This document shows, piece after piece, positions 26,759 through 36,498 of a DNA stretch of 64,000 nt. The notes beneath the pieces were generated by a model, which was given only the letters and a program-made list of their open reading frames with translations, was not told the DNA's origin and did no database searches. A program made the translations under genes and the position numbers. This stretch comes from Bradyrhizobium hipponense. Lineage in GTDB: Bacteria > Pseudomonadota > Alphaproteobacteria > Rhizobiales > Xanthobacteraceae. The stretch covers positions 1-64,000 of the forward strand of contig NZ_VSTH01000014.1 in the NCBI RefSeq assembly GCF_008123965.1. Direction: 5' to 3'. Position 1 is the stretch's first letter; every line of letters starts with the position of its first letter.

Positions 26759-27097
26759 TCAGTGAGCGGCCGGGGTGAACTTCGACACGATGGTCTCGAC
26801 CGGCTTGAAGGCCTGCTTGGCGAGGTCGTTGTAGAGGCCGGCGATCTTCTGCGATTCCGCGACGAAGGTCTCGTAGGAGGAACGGGCGAAATCGGTTTGC
26901 GCTTCCAGAGCCTTGTCCAGCGACTTCACGCCGGAAAGCTTCTCGACGAAGGACTTGGTGTCTTCGAACGACTTCTTGGTGTAGTCGCCATAAGCACTGG
27001 CGATCGCCTGGAGGCCGTGCTGCACCGTGGTCGCGGAGGCGACGTACTGCTCGAAGTGCTCTTTCCCGTAGTTCTGAAAGTCTTCAACCTTGAACAT
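26759..27097 (-). CDS. Phasin family protein
   Basis: 112 residues, all-helical phasin (PF09361 type): MFKVEDFQNYGKEHFEQYVA, KSFEDTKSFVEKLSGVKSLD, then YETFVAESQKIAGLYNDLAK. Phasins coat polyhydroxybutyrate granules and limit their coalescence. An AAGGA precedes the ATG at 27097; the upstream frame is not coding. Two TGC-NNN-GCA palindromes lie 64-105 nt upstream, fitting control by the PHB-cycle repressor PhaR. The gene is monocistronic with its own terminator. Confidence 0.9.
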   Translation of the reverse strand: MFKVEDFQNYGKEHFEQYVASATTVQHGLQAIASAYGDYTKKSFEDTKSFVEKLSGVKSLDKALEAQTDFARSSYETFVAESQKIAGLYNDLAKQAFKPVETIVSKFTPAAH

Positions 27098-27160
27098 CTT
27101 GGAATCCTTTTCCCTGACTTTGTCGGGAAGCCCCGGCTCCCTGACGCTGCCCATAATTAG

Positions 27161-27172
27161 TGCAACGCACAA
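27161..27172. promoter_or_regulatory. Candidate PhaR box 1
   Basis: TGCAACGCACAA, a TGC-NNN-GCA palindromic core 64 nt upstream of the phasin ATG. From memory, this fits the Bradyrhizobium PhaR consensus TGCRNYGCASMA. It pairs with box 2, which lies 18 nt further upstream. Confidence 0.65.
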
Positions 27173-27185
27173 AAAAGTCAAGAAT

Positions 27186-27202
27186 TTTGTGCGACGCACA
27201 AA
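27186..27202. promoter_or_regulatory. Candidate PhaR box 2
   Basis: TTTGTGCGACGCACAAA, a perfect palindrome around a single central base, including the core TGCGACGCACAA. Placement upstream of the phasin gene suggests a repressor operator; PhaR is the known regulator of phasins. Confidence 0.7.
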
Positions 27203-27488
27203 CAAAAAGGGCGCCCAAGTTACGGAGATTCCCGGGATTTTCCGCAAGAGTTCCTTAAGCTTTTGGAAACCGCAGCCCCCTACCCTGATTCCCTGGACGT
27301 GTTCATCTACCGCAGGCGGCCAAAGCCGTTTGAGAACATCGCCTTAGCCAGAATAGCGGCTCAGGCCGAACTTCCCCCGCGGCGACCACCAGCGGAGGGA
27401 CAGCCTGAGCAGGTAATGATCCCGGGTCCGCAGGGCACAATTTCGCCTCACGAGCCGGTGATTAAGTCAGAAACGGGGACGGGGTTCC

Positions 27489-29327
27489 ATGCTTCGTAAA
27501 AACTTGGCTTCCTCGCGCTTGGCGCGGGTTGGCGTTTTCGGGCTTCTTACGGTCACGGCCGCGGTCATCTTTACGACCGACGCCGCCGAGGCCCGGCGCC
27601 ATCGCCGCCATTACGCGCACCACCGGGTGCAGCGCGATGTTTCCGAGAACTCCAGCTCGAAATTCGCGTCCATCATCGTCGACGGGAATTCCGGCGCGGT
27701 GCTTCAGGCGACGAGCCCGGACGGACTGCGCCACCCCGCCTCGCTCACCAAGATCATGACGCTCTATCTGCTGTTCGAGCGCCTCGAGTCTGGCAAGATG
27801 AAGCTCGACACCGAAATGCCAGTGTCTCAGCACGCCGCCGAACAGGATCCGACCAAGCTCAATTTGCGCCCCGGCCAGACCATCCGCGTCGAGGACGCGA
27901 TCAAGGGTCTCGTCACCCGTTCCGCCAACGACGCGGCCGTGGTGATCGCGGAAGCGATCGGCGGCGAAGAGGACGATTTCGCCCAGATGATGACGCGCAA
28001 GGCGCGCGCGCTCGGCATGTCCAAGACCGTGTATCGCAACGCATCGGGTCTGCCGAACGACGAGCAGGTGACGACGGCGCGCGACCAGGCCACGCTCGGT
28101 CGCGCCATCCAGGAGCGCTTCCCGCGCTATTACCGCTACTTCTCGACCGCCTCGTTCAATTTCCGTGGACAGTCGATCCGCAACCACAATCACCTGCTTG
28201 GCAGCGTCGAGGGCGTCGACGGCATCAAGACCGGCTACACCCGCGCCTCCGGCTTCAACCTCGTGACGTCGATGCGCCGCGGCAACCGACATTTGATCGG
28301 GGTGGTGCTGGGCGGCCGCAGCGGCGGTTCGCGCGACGCCATCATGCGCAATTTGCTCGCAGAGAATCTCGAGAAGGGCGCGTCGAGCCGCACCGTCGCT
28401 GCGATCACCGAGCGCAACGGCTCGGACGCCAACACAGATGTCGCCGATGCTTCGAATGCTCCGGCCCGCCCGGTGCCGCAGGTCCAGACTGCTGCGGCGG
28501 CTCCTGCTCCCGAACCGGCCCTGCCGCGTCCTTCGCGCCTATCGGCGCTTGCGGCGGCGACCGCCGCGATGCCGCCGGCGCAGCCCAAGCCTGACACCAG
28601 GTCAGCCGCCGAGGCAAAGGTCGAGCCCGCCCCGCTCACCAACGGCGTCATCGCCAGCCAGCCACTCTCCATCATCCCGGGCTCGTCCGAGCCGATGAAG
28701 CCGGTCCGCGTCAAGACGGTTCAGGTCAAGGCGGGCGCCGTGAAGCTCGCTTCCGCCGCCCCGACGCAAGCGGCACCGCCGATCACCAGCACCATTCCGG
28801 CGCGAGCCGAAATTGCCGAGACCTCCGGCGCCGTCGTCGCCCGGGCCGATCTCATCAACAAGCCCGAGATCGTCAGCCAGCCCGAGGCGCCGAAGGCCGA
28901 AGTCGCCCGTACGGAGCTGCCGCGGCAGCCCGCGGGATTCGGCACTGGCAATGGCATTCTCGGCGTGCTGCCGGCCGCAACCGCCGCCGCTCCCGCCCCA
29001 GCTGCTCCGAAGCTCGCCTCCGCCGATCCGGCACCCCAGCCGGTCCAGATGGGCGCCACCGCCCGGCCGGTCCTCACCCACAGCGGCTGGATCGTCCAGG
29101 TCGGTGCGCTCGAGAGCGAGGGCGAAGCCCAGCAGCGCATCGACGCCGCGCGCAGTTCGGCCCACGGTCTGCTCAGCAAGGCCGATCCGTTCACCGAGCC
29201 CGTGCTCGCCAAGGACAATCGCAAGCTCTACCGCGCCCGCTTCGCCGGGCTTGAGCGGGACCAGGCCGAAGCCGTCTGCCGCGCCTTGAAACGCGCCGAT
29301 ATCTCCTGCATCACCGTCCGCAACTGA
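27489..29327 (+). CDS. D-alanyl-D-alanine carboxypeptidase with SPOR domain
   Basis: 612 residues, peptidase family S11 (PBP5/6-like). Active-site motifs are SLTK in RHPASLTKIM (about 86), SAN in TRSANDAAVV and KTG in VDGIKTGYTRA. A signal or anchor helix lies at residues 12-34. A long Pro/Ala-rich linker (about 320-530) leads to a C-terminal SPOR-like domain (GWIVQVGALESEGEAQQRID) that would bind denuded septal glycan. It trims the terminal D-Ala from pentapeptides. A strong terminator follows. Confidence 0.9.
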   Translation: MLRKNLASSRLARVGVFGLLTVTAAVIFTTDAAEARRHRRHYAHHRVQRDVSENSSSKFASIIVDGNSGAVLQATSPDGLRHPASLTKIMTLYLLFERLESGKMKLDTEMPVSQHAAEQDPTKLNLRPGQTIRVEDAIKGLVTRSANDAAVVIAEAIGGEEDDFAQMMTRKARALGMSKTVYRNASGLPNDEQVTTARDQATLGRAIQERFPRYYRYFSTASFNFRGQSIRNHNHLLGSVEGVDGIKTGYTRASGFNLVTSMRRGNRHLIGVVLGGRSGGSRDAIMRNLLAENLEKGASSRTVAAITERNGSDANTDVADASNAPARPVPQVQTAAAAPAPEPALPRPSRLSALAAATAAMPPAQPKPDTRSAAEAKVEPAPLTNGVIASQPLSIIPGSSEPMKPVRVKTVQVKAGAVKLASAAPTQAAPPITSTIPARAEIAETSGAVVARADLINKPEIVSQPEAPKAEVARTELPRQPAGFGTGNGILGVLPAATAAAPAPAAPKLASADPAPQPVQMGATARPVLTHSGWIVQVGALESEGEAQQRIDAARSSAHGLLSKADPFTEPVLAKDNRKLYRARFAGLERDQAEAVCRALKRADISCITVRN

Positions 29328-29348
29328 TCGTCATCATCCCCTTCCGTC

Positions 29349-29380
29349 AAAATGCCCGCGCCTTTCGGCGCGGGCATTTT
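29349..29380 (+). terminator. Rho-independent terminator
   Basis: 14-bp stem AAAATGCCCGCGCC / GGCGCGGGCATTTT with a TTTC loop, 22 nt beyond the carboxypeptidase stop. Confidence 0.93.
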
Positions 29381-29553
29381 CGTTTGGGGATGAGATGATG
29401 CGAAGGCCGTTTCGCGACAACCTCTCGTCAAGACTTTACGGTTAAGACTTTGCTCTAGGGATCGACCACGCCGACAATGGCGGGCATCGGGGCGACGGCA
29501 AACAGAGCAAGCGGAGCTCACGCGGTACGGGCGTTTGTAGCGTGGTGCCGGAG

Positions 29554-30276
29554 TTAGCCGTTATGCGTACGAAGCAGAGTATCCTTGGCCTCGTTTACAC
29601 GGGCAGCGAGGTACGTCGAGCCCCCCTGGTCGGGATGCAGTTTCTTCATCAGGGACTTATGGGCCCGGCTGATGTCGTCTCGCCCCGCCCCAGGCTGCAA
29701 GCCAAGGATCTGATAGGCTTCCTCCGCCGTCATTTTGCCGCTCGCCACCGTGCGGCGCTGCCGCCCTGCCGCGTCGCCTTGCGCGTTCTGACGCCAAGCG
29801 GGAAACCGGCGGTCCAGATAGCTTTCAAGTAGGGCCACGCTCTCGGCGTCGAAGGCCGGGACCATCGCCAGCAGGCCAGCGAGATCGAACTCGTCGAGAT
29901 TGCGCCCGGCATGAGGCCCGGCGACGATCTGGCCCGCAAGCTGACCAGAATCGTGGTCGAGCCGCATGTCGAGGAATTGCGAGCGTACGCGCGACGCCTG
30001 CCCGGTTGAGCGCGCCGCGCCGCCGAACAGCGCGCCGATATTGCCGAAGCCCGAATTTGCCAGCGGCGCCCAGCCGAGCAGGCCGGCGCCGAAGATCCCG
30101 AGCGGGATCGCAACTGCCAGTTCGCCCCGCAAGCCCGTGAACGCCGCAACCGCCAGCGCCACCACGCCCCCACCGAACTTGATGGTGCGCGCCAGCACCG
30201 CCGGATTGGCGGAGCGGAACATCTGGAGCAGCAGATAGAGCGTGATAACGGCGACAACGCCGGCAATCAGAGTCAT
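29554..30276 (-). CDS. Membrane-anchored J-domain protein
   Basis: 240 residues with N-terminal hydrophobic segments (about 1-18 and 28-62) and a C-terminal J domain (MTAEEAYQILGLQPGAGRDD with HPD in KKLHPDQGGS). The HPD motif stimulates DnaK ATPase. There is no Gly/Phe or zinc-finger region, so it is a type III J protein that would recruit DnaK to the membrane. I chose MTLIAGVVAV at 30276 to start at the first helix. Confidence 0.85.
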   Translation of the reverse strand: MTLIAGVVAVITLYLLLQMFRSANPAVLARTIKFGGGVVALAVAAFTGLRGELAVAIPLGIFGAGLLGWAPLANSGFGNIGALFGGAARSTGQASRVRSQFLDMRLDHDSGQLAGQIVAGPHAGRNLDEFDLAGLLAMVPAFDAESVALLESYLDRRFPAWRQNAQGDAAGRQRRTVASGKMTAEEAYQILGLQPGAGRDDISRAHKSLMKKLHPDQGGSTYLAARVNEAKDTLLRTHNG

Positions 30277-30340
30277 GGGCCGTATATAGTCGCCTCGAAC
30301 ACAAAATGCATGCGGGCACCGCGTGCCAGGCAAATGTGTC

Positions 30341-31090
30341 TCACTTCATCTGGCCGATCAGCTTCGCCGCGCCATCTGTCGTCTTCGACAATTTAAGCAG
30401 CGCCTCGCGGCCACCCGCCGCATAGGCCGCAGCGGAGCGCAAGAGGTCGCGCAACTGCGCTGCTGCGCCAGGATCGAACCGGCACCAGGCACCGCCGGTC
30501 AGGCGCGCAATCTCGCGAAATGCCTGCTCAGCCACGTTGTCATGGCCTTCCTGAAACATGAATACGGGCACTTTGAGCATGCCAAGCTCACCGGCCTTGG
30601 CGCAGAGCTCGTCAACTTTCTCCTCCATCGCATCGCCAACAAAGACCACCGCACGCACGCCAGATGCGACCGCTTCGCGCCGTGCCTCGCTCAGCACCTT
30701 GCCGATCTGGGTGTCGCCGCCGCGGCAGTCGATCTTGCTCATCAGCGTCGCAAGTTTGGCGCTCTCGGAAATCCAGCCCGTGGCGCGGCACTCGTTGAAC
30801 CCGCGATAATAGACCAGCCGGATGTCAAGGGTGCCGATTGCCGCCGCTTCGCGGAACATGTCTGCCTGGAGTGCGCAGGCCATATCCCAGGTCGGTTGTC
30901 GGCTCATCGTCGCGTCCAGCGCGAAGATCAGGCGCCCCTTCGCGCCGGGTGCGTGCGGCGACAGCGCACGCGCCTTGGTGACGAAGGCAGCGATATCCTC
31001 CGAGGTCGACGTCGTGGCGTGGGGCAGCGCGCCGCCTGCTTGCGTCGAGACGGCATCGCCGCCGCGCGGTTTGATAGGTTCGCCCGACAT
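30341..31090 (-). CDS. VWA-domain protein
   Basis: 249 residues with a von Willebrand factor A-type fold. The MIDAS-like FALDATMSRQPTW (about residue 56) has D-x-T-x-S, and the second motif appears as CRGGDTQIGKVL. No signal peptide. Function unknown. It lies 64 nt upstream of the J-domain gene on the same strand, so the two may form one unit. Confidence 0.75.
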   Translation of the reverse strand: MSGEPIKPRGGDAVSTQAGGALPHATTSTSEDIAAFVTKARALSPHAPGAKGRLIFALDATMSRQPTWDMACALQADMFREAAAIGTLDIRLVYYRGFNECRATGWISESAKLATLMSKIDCRGGDTQIGKVLSEARREAVASGVRAVVFVGDAMEEKVDELCAKAGELGMLKVPVFMFQEGHDNVAEQAFREIARLTGGAWCRFDPGAAAQLRDLLRSAAAYAAGGREALLKLSKTTDGAAKLIGQMK

Positions 31091-31152
31091 TCCTGCTCAC
31101 ACCTGGCGTGAACGGCTAATGTGGTTAGCGCGCACTGCTCGGTCAATGTGCA

Positions 31153-31184
31153 AAGCCTCCGCAGGCGGGCACCGACGGAGGCTT
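31153..31184 (-). terminator. Probable terminator after the alpha/beta hydrolase
   Basis: 9-bp stem AAGCCTCCG / CGGAGGCTT with a 14-nt loop, 33 nt beyond the hydrolase stop. The U-tract is short, so it is weaker than the other terminators here. Confidence 0.5.
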
Positions 31185-31216
31185 CGAAAATCCAATTGCT
31201 GCCGAGGAGCGAAACG

Positions 31217-32077
31217 TCAGCTCTTGGCCGGCGCCATCAAGGCGACCGGGCCAGGCTCGAGAATCTTGGGCGGGGACGAACTGGTGTCGACCGGTCGCAC
31301 CTCGCTGTCAGTCGCGCTCAGGAACTTGTCCAGCATGCCCTGGATCGAGTTCTTCGCGTCATCCGGACCGGTGTCGCGCATGTCGTTATGCTGGTATTCG
31401 GTCTTCACGACCTGGATCCCGGCCTGCTCGCACTCCTCGTCCGTCGGGATCACGCCCGGATCGGTTTTGAACTGCGGATCCTTGGAGCGGAACGACAGGA
31501 TCTTGAACTTGCCCGCGGTGACGAACGGCACACGCAAATTGTCGAGCGTGACGACCTTCTTGACCTCATCCGGATACTGCTTGGCGAAGTACATCGTGAT
31601 GTCGCCGCCCATGGAGTGGCCGACCATCGTCACCCTGGCGTAATCGGCGTTAGGCTGGACCTTCTTCATCTCCTGCATCGCGAGATGGATGTTGGCGACG
31701 CCGCGCAGGATCTGCGGTAGCCGGCCGACATAGAGCTCGCCGGGCTTGGTCACCATTGGAGGATCGGTCGGCAGATCGTGCTGCGGGCTGACGACGAGAT
31801 AGCCGCGCGCCGCGAAGATGTTGGCGAGGAAACCGTATTCGGTGTTCTTGACAGTGTTGCCGTGATTGATCACGGCCACCGGCATTGTGATCATGCCGGC
31901 ATTGGCCTGCATTTCCTTGTCACGACGGATCGCGATATCGACAGGCACCGGACGGTTGTCGCGCGAGGCATCGTAGAAGGTGATGGTCTCGTGCCTGATG
32001 GCCCACTTGCTCGCCGTGAAGTAGGCGATGCCACAGAGGGCAGTGACCGAAACCAGAACGGCAATTCCACGCTTCAT
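31217..32077 (-). CDS. Exported alpha/beta hydrolase
   Basis: 286 residues. An N-terminal hydrophobic segment (MKRGIAVLVSVTALCGIAYF) acts as signal or anchor. The alpha/beta hydrolase core has the nucleophile elbow GHSMGG (about residue 144), with an oxyanion HG region in AVINHGNTV. It acts in the periplasm or membrane; substrate unknown. A TGC-NNN-GCA palindrome like the phasin boxes lies 156 nt upstream of the ATG, hinting at PHB-linked control. Confidence 0.8.
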   Translation of the reverse strand: MKRGIAVLVSVTALCGIAYFTASKWAIRHETITFYDASRDNRPVPVDIAIRRDKEMQANAGMITMPVAVINHGNTVKNTEYGFLANIFAARGYLVVSPQHDLPTDPPMVTKPGELYVGRLPQILRGVANIHLAMQEMKKVQPNADYARVTMVGHSMGGDITMYFAKQYPDEVKKVVTLDNLRVPFVTAGKFKILSFRSKDPQFKTDPGVIPTDEECEQAGIQVVKTEYQHNDMRDTGPDDAKNSIQGMLDKFLSATDSEVRPVDTSSSPPKILEPGPVALMAPAKS

Positions 32078-32421
32078 TTTCGTCCTCAGCCTCAGGCTTG
32101 TTTCACCTGAAGTCCCTGTCGAAACCGTGCTTGTTCGGGGAGCTCTTTGGCCCCCTCGCGCCTATTCCCTAATATATGTCACAGCCGCGTGACAGGAAGG
32201 CTAAATTTTGTGAACTGGCAGCCCTTTCATTGTGCGACGCACACGCTTCTTAAGCATCCCTCCTCATACGACTACGTCAGGCTGCAAGTCACTATCTGAC
32301 GCAACCCATGTCGATGGGGTTCAATTTCGCAGTAAATGTAAGATGAGAACGATCTTGCGCGGATTCAGTTCCCGCGGGAACCGACAATACCGAGCGACCG
32401 GAAGTAGCAAGATACCGTGGG
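32078..32421. other. 344-nt intergenic region upstream of the alpha/beta hydrolase
   Basis: Contains the PhaR-like box at 32231-32244. The rest shows no gene; it is AT-richer than its surroundings around 32165-32215, as a promoter region would be. Confidence 0.5.
32231..32244. promoter_or_regulatory. Candidate PhaR-like box
   Basis: TGTGCGACGCACA palindrome with the core TGCGACGCACAC, differing in the last base from the phasin box 2 core. It lies 156 nt upstream of the exported alpha/beta hydrolase ATG. Confidence 0.5.
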
Positions 32422-33345
32422 TCAGGCGCCGAGGATGTCGTGGACCTCGAGCGGCTTGTCGACCTGACTGAACCACTCGGCCCGATTGGCCGCACGGCGG
32501 CGGCCGCGCTCGTCGAGCGGAAGCTTGAGCTGGCGGAGCAGGCTCGTCACCTCTTCGCGCGCAGTGAGGTGGCCAAGATTGGGCCGCATCCCGAGCGTGG
32601 CTTCGTCGATCTCGTCGAGGGCGGTCAGGCCGCGCGGGAAGAACTCGCGGTAGACGACGCGCTCGGCAAAGCCGTCGACATAGCGGAAGCCCAGCCGCAG
32701 CGACAAATCCTTCAGGCTGTCGGCCACGAGCTGCTTGTTGCGGGAGCCAAGCATGGACAGGCGGTTGCGCACCACGATCCAGTCGGTGGTCGAACCGTCA
32801 AGCTGGCGACGCTTGCGGCGGGTGTCGCGCACCATCTCGGCGTAGTGGCTCTCGCCAGTCACCGCATAGTTGGCGGGGTCGACGGTGCCGAGCACGTCGA
32901 AATCGAGAAAGCTGTCGTTGATCGGCGTGACCAGCGTATCGGCCATCGAATGGGCGAGCCGCATCAGGTAGCTGTCGGTGCCGGGCGTATCGATGACGAT
33001 GAAGTCGAAACTGCTCTCGATCGCCGAAACCGCCTCCATGAATTGCTGGAACTCGGAATTCTCGTTCTCGGCGATCTGCATGGTCTCGCCGAGCTTGATG
33101 CAGCGATGCACCGGCAGTTCGAGGTCGAGCCTGGTGCGGCGCGCCCAGGCGGAACGGTTGGCGATGTAGTGGGTGAAGCTTTGCTGACGGCAGTCGAGAT
33201 CGATGCTGGCGACGCGCTGGCCGGCCTTCAGAAGCGCAACAGCGATGTGCAGGGCGGTGGTCGACTTGCCGGAGCCGCCTTTCTCGTTGCCGAGCACGAC
33301 AACATGCGCCGAACCGGATTGGCCTTGGCTAGCCTGCACAAGCAT
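32422..33345 (-). CDS. mipZ: Division-site positioning ATPase MipZ
   Basis: 307 residues, ParA-like deviant Walker ATPase. Motifs are GNEKGGSGKSTTALHIAVAL (Walker A', about residues 19-38), ASIDLDCRQQSFTHYI, and DFIVIDTPGTDSYLMRLAHS. The family forms ParB-linked bipolar gradients and blocks FtsZ assembly away from mid-cell in alphaproteobacteria. I chose MLVQASQGQSGS at 33345, which leaves a normal short N-terminus. Confidence 0.92.
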   Translation of the reverse strand: MLVQASQGQSGSAHVVVLGNEKGGSGKSTTALHIAVALLKAGQRVASIDLDCRQQSFTHYIANRSAWARRTRLDLELPVHRCIKLGETMQIAENENSEFQQFMEAVSAIESSFDFIVIDTPGTDSYLMRLAHSMADTLVTPINDSFLDFDVLGTVDPANYAVTGESHYAEMVRDTRRKRRQLDGSTTDWIVVRNRLSMLGSRNKQLVADSLKDLSLRLGFRYVDGFAERVVYREFFPRGLTALDEIDEATLGMRPNLGHLTAREEVTSLLRQLKLPLDERGRRRAANRAEWFSQVDKPLEVHDILGA

Positions 33346-33630
33346 AGCAATCCTCAACACCCCTGCCGAATATCTTCGAGTTGGCTGCGTCTGCGGTCAA
33401 GTGAAATGCGTGACAGGCAATGCAAATCGCATCGCGCCATTCTTCATGATGAATCGCTGCGCCGTCTCTCGTCTGTGATCCAACCCACAATGTCGCGCAC
33501 ATCCTGTGCGGGCTTGCGCGGGATGCTGTGCCGCATCCGGATGCATGGCGTCCACGACCGCGGCTTGTTAAGGTTAGCCGCTCGGGCGCCGGGACGCGCC
33601 CGCCTCCGCTCCCAACCCCGTTGAGTCCTG

Positions 33631-34482
33631 ATGCCACCAAGCCCCTTGATCGCCCGCACGGTCCCAAGCTTGCGACGCGCGGTCGACAATCTTCGCAAGC
33701 GAAAGTCCACGATCGCGCTGGTGCCAACCATGGGGGCGCTCCATGACGGACATGTGTCGCTGGTGCGCCTGGCCAAGCGGCGCGCCAGCCGGGTCGTCGT
33801 CTCGATTTTCGTGAACCCGACCCAGTTTGCGCCAACCGAGGATTTCGGCGCCTATCCGCGAACCTGGAAGGCCGACATCGCCAAGCTCGCGGCCGAGGGC
33901 GTGGACGTCGTTTGGCACCCCGACGTCGCGGCGATGTATCCGGAGGGCTTTGCCACCCGCATCGTGCCGGAGGGGCCGGCGCTCGCGGGTCTCGAGGATC
34001 GCTTCCGCCCACACTTTTTCGGTGGCGTCGCCACCGTCGTCGGCAAGCTGTTCACACAGTGCCGGCCGGATATCGCGATTTTCGGCGAGAAGGACTTTCA
34101 GCAATTGCGGGTGGTGACGCGCATGGCCGGGGATCTCGACCTCGGCGTCAACGTGATCGGCTCCCGCACGGTGCGCGAGCGCGACGGCCTCGCGATGTCC
34201 TCGCGCAACGTCTATCTGTCGCCGGAGGAGCGCCAGACCGCGACCACGCTCTACCGTGCCATGAAGGACAGTGCCGGGCGGATCCGCGCCGGCGAGGCAA
34301 TCGGGTCTGCGGTGGCGCGCGGCACCGAGATGATCGAGGCGGCCGGCTTTGCGCTCGACTATTTCGACGTGCGTCACGCCCGGACGCTTGCGCCCGTCAC
34401 CTCGCTCAAGGACGGGCCGTTGCGGATCCTGGTCGCAGCGAAGCTCGGCTCGACGCGGCTGATCGACAATATCGCGGTTTAG
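33631..34482 (+). CDS. panC: Pantothenate synthetase
   Basis: 283 residues, full length. It joins pantoate and beta-alanine with ATP to give pantothenate. Motifs are [15 protein letters not shown] (HIGH-like, about residues 31-45), [25 protein letters not shown] and the KMSKS-like [11 protein letters not shown]. No panB or panD is nearby. The stop overlaps the end of the convergent DUF1489 gene by 4 nt. Confidence 0.95.
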   Translation: MPPSPLIARTVPSLRRAVDNLRKRKSTIALVPTMGALHDGHVSLVRLAKRRASRVVVSIFVNPTQFAPTEDFGAYPRTWKADIAKLAAEGVDVVWHPDVAAMYPEGFATRIVPEGPALAGLEDRFRPHFFGGVATVVGKLFTQCRPDIAIFGEKDFQQLRVVTRMAGDLDLGVNVIGSRTVRERDGLAMSSRNVYLSPEERQTATTLYRAMKDSAGRIRAGEAIGSAVARGTEMIEAAGFALDYFDVRHARTLAPVTSLKDGPLRILVAAKLGSTRLIDNIAV

Positions 34483-34919
34483 AGCAGTCCGAGGTCGCGC
34501 AGCTCGCGCCGCATCGGCTCCGGCATTGCCGCGATCGTGCCCGCGGCAGACTTGCCGAGGTCGGGCGGAACCACGTCGTCGGCGAGATAGCGCCAGCCCT
34601 GGAACGGGCGCATCGGGCGCGGCGATACCGAGATCACCTTGGGCTGCATCACGATCCTGCAGCGGCCGATGCCGTCCTTGTCGCGGAACGGCTCGATGCC
34701 GATGATCTTTTCGCGCGCGGCGATCTCGCCCTTGATCACCCAATAGAGCGAGCCGCCCGCGAGAATCTCGGCGTCGCGCTTGGGCACCATGCGGGTGACG
34801 TGGATGTGGTGTTGCGGCAGGCCTTTTTTCTTGGCCGTCTGCATCCGTTCGGCGATCCACCCCTTCAATTCCTTGACGGAGTCGCAGCCGACGGCGAGCT
34901 TGATCAGATGTAGTGGCAT
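34479..34919 (-). CDS. DUF1489 family protein
   Basis: 146 residues matching DUF1489, a small alphaproteobacterial family: [20 protein letters not shown] at the N-terminus, [25 protein letters not shown] and PFQGWRYL. No established function. It converges with panC with a 4-nt overlap. Confidence 0.87.
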   Translation of the reverse strand: MPLHLIKLAVGCDSVKELKGWIAERMQTAKKKGLPQHHIHVTRMVPKRDAEILAGGSLYWVIKGEIAAREKIIGIEPFRDKDGIGRCRIVMQPKVISVSPRPMRPFQGWRYLADDVVPPDLGKSAAGTIAAMPEPMRRELRDLGLL

Positions 34920-34961
34920 GCCCAAGCATTAGCGGGCCGGCCACGGGTTTTCAAAGCCGAA

Positions 34962-35948
34962 CTATTCGTTATCCGCAGCCGCGGGGGCCGAGGCCGGCGG
35001 CGGCGCCAGCGGAACCGGTGCGACCGGCGCGCGTGCAGCCTTCGGAGCCGGCGGCTTCTTCGCGGCCGGAGCCGCCGGCACGGCAGCCTGTGCCGAGGCC
35101 GCAGCCGGCGCGCGCGGAGCAGCCGGCGCGGCGTTGGCGGTGGGGGCCTGACGCGTCGCCGATGTGGGCGGCTCCGGATTCATGATGCTCACAGGAGGCG
35201 TCGACGAGGCGCTCGGGAACTCGGCACTGGTCGGCTTGCCCGTCGGCATCGATGGCGGCAACCCCGCAAGCGCCGCGGAGGCCGGCATCGCCGGCGCTGC
35301 GGCGGGCGCGTTCCAGCCCGGCGCGTAGCGCGCGACCAGCGTATCGTAGAGATGGGCATCCATGTTGGTAGCGACCTGCTGCTGATCGGTCAGCGAGCGG
35401 AAGGCGGCGCAATCGAACTGCGTGCATCCGTCGCGCGTGACCAGCACCTGCGCGACGAGACCGTAGCGATCGCGCTCCAGCGACTTGCGCAGCACCTTCA
35501 GGTCCAGCGTCAGGCTCTTGTCGGCGATCGCGGCATCGCCGAGCGCGGTCAGCCGGTCGATCCTCGCTGCGGTGTAGGAGACGGCCGCAGCCGCCGCATC
35601 GGGCGAGCCGAACAACGCCTTCTCGCAGCCGGCGGCGACCATGTCACCGGCAAGACCGTCGAGGCAGGACAGCGCCGGCAGGCTCGCAGTCACCGCAGCT
35701 TGCGCGCGCGCGTCGATTGGCGCTTCCGGCCTCGCCGTCCCGTAGACCCGCACGGTGGCAGCCCCCGCGATGGCGATGGCGAGCAGCGTGATCACTGTCG
35801 GCGCGCCGTTAGCGACCGACCTTTCGGCGCGCAGCAACGTGATCAGGAGAATCAGTCCGAAGAAGCCGGCGGCCGCCAGCGTCATCCACATCGGAAAGGC
35901 CGGCGAGAGCCAGATTTGGTCGAGCGAAGTAGCCCATGCCCAGTTCAT
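34962..35948 (-). CDS. Membrane protein with Pro/Ala-rich tail (328 aa), unknown
   Basis: 328 residues. Two hydrophobic segments (about 19-41 and 48-68) precede a globular region (70-205) with three or four cysteines (LSCLDGL, GCEKAL, DGCTQFDCAAF). A low-complexity Pro/Ala tail (about 215-328) follows. The globular part would be periplasmic. No family recognised. Confidence 0.65.
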   Translation of the reverse strand: MNWAWATSLDQIWLSPAFPMWMTLAAAGFFGLILLITLLRAERSVANGAPTVITLLAIAIAGAATVRVYGTARPEAPIDARAQAAVTASLPALSCLDGLAGDMVAAGCEKALFGSPDAAAAAVSYTAARIDRLTALGDAAIADKSLTLDLKVLRKSLERDRYGLVAQVLVTRDGCTQFDCAAFRSLTDQQQVATNMDAHLYDTLVARYAPGWNAPAAAPAMPASAALAGLPPSMPTGKPTSAEFPSASSTPPVSIMNPEPPTSATRQAPTANAAPAAPRAPAAASAQAAVPAAPAAKKPPAPKAARAPVAPVPLAPPPASAPAAADNE

Positions 35949-36117
35949 GCGCGACGTCCCCTCACGCGAGCAAAGAGCGAATGGTCAAAGCGAGCACCGC
36001 GAACCGGCAGCTGCCCCCGGGTTCAGTTTGTCGAGGCGAAGCGGCCTTTTCACGGCAAGCAGGCGACAGCGGACGAGCAAATTCGTCCGCGACGTCAATG
36101 CTCGGCATCCGCCTCCG

Positions 36118-36321
36118 TCAGGAGGGTGCGAGCTGGCTTTCCTTGGCGACGCGTTCGAAGGCTTCGGTCGAGCTTTTGATGCGGTACTGGCAGTCGTCGC
36201 CATCGGTCGGCAGCAGGCGGATGACCTCATACGTGCCGGTGGCAGCCGGACGCGCGACATTGCTGGCCGTGAACAATACGCGCGTGCCGATCGGAAATTT
36301 ATGCTTCAACGCCCTCTCCAT
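36118..36321 (-). CDS. Small conserved-looking protein (67 aa)
   Basis: 67 residues starting MERALKHKFPIGTRVLFTAS, with GTYEVIRLLPTDGDDCQYRI in the middle. It looks like a small SH3/KOW-like beta-barrel fold, similar to short rhizobial proteins of unknown function. No motif assigns an activity. Confidence 0.6.
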   Translation of the reverse strand: MERALKHKFPIGTRVLFTASNVARPAATGTYEVIRLLPTDGDDCQYRIKSSTEAFERVAKESQLAPS

Positions 36322-36498
36322 GACTCAAACAGCGCCTGCCGTGCCCAGGGTCCCACTGCGACGGCCGGCCGAAAACCCGGCCTGTCTATAGCACGCGGCC
36401 CGCCGATTTGGCCAGCAATATGCGAGCATGAACGTGCCAATTTTGCAGTTATTTCAGAGTGATGCCGCCCGGTCGCCGAACCCGCCGGAAGCGGTCCG

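Larger units (their letters stand above)
27098..27488. other. 391-nt divergent intergenic region, phasin / D,D-carboxypeptidase
   Basis: Holds two PhaR-type boxes near the phasin gene and presumably the promoter of the D,D-carboxypeptidase. I see no gene. Confidence 0.5.

Noticed and set aside
33574..34944. Leftward frame of about 450 codons.
   Set aside because: It is antisense to panC and overlaps DUF1489 in another frame; no family features.
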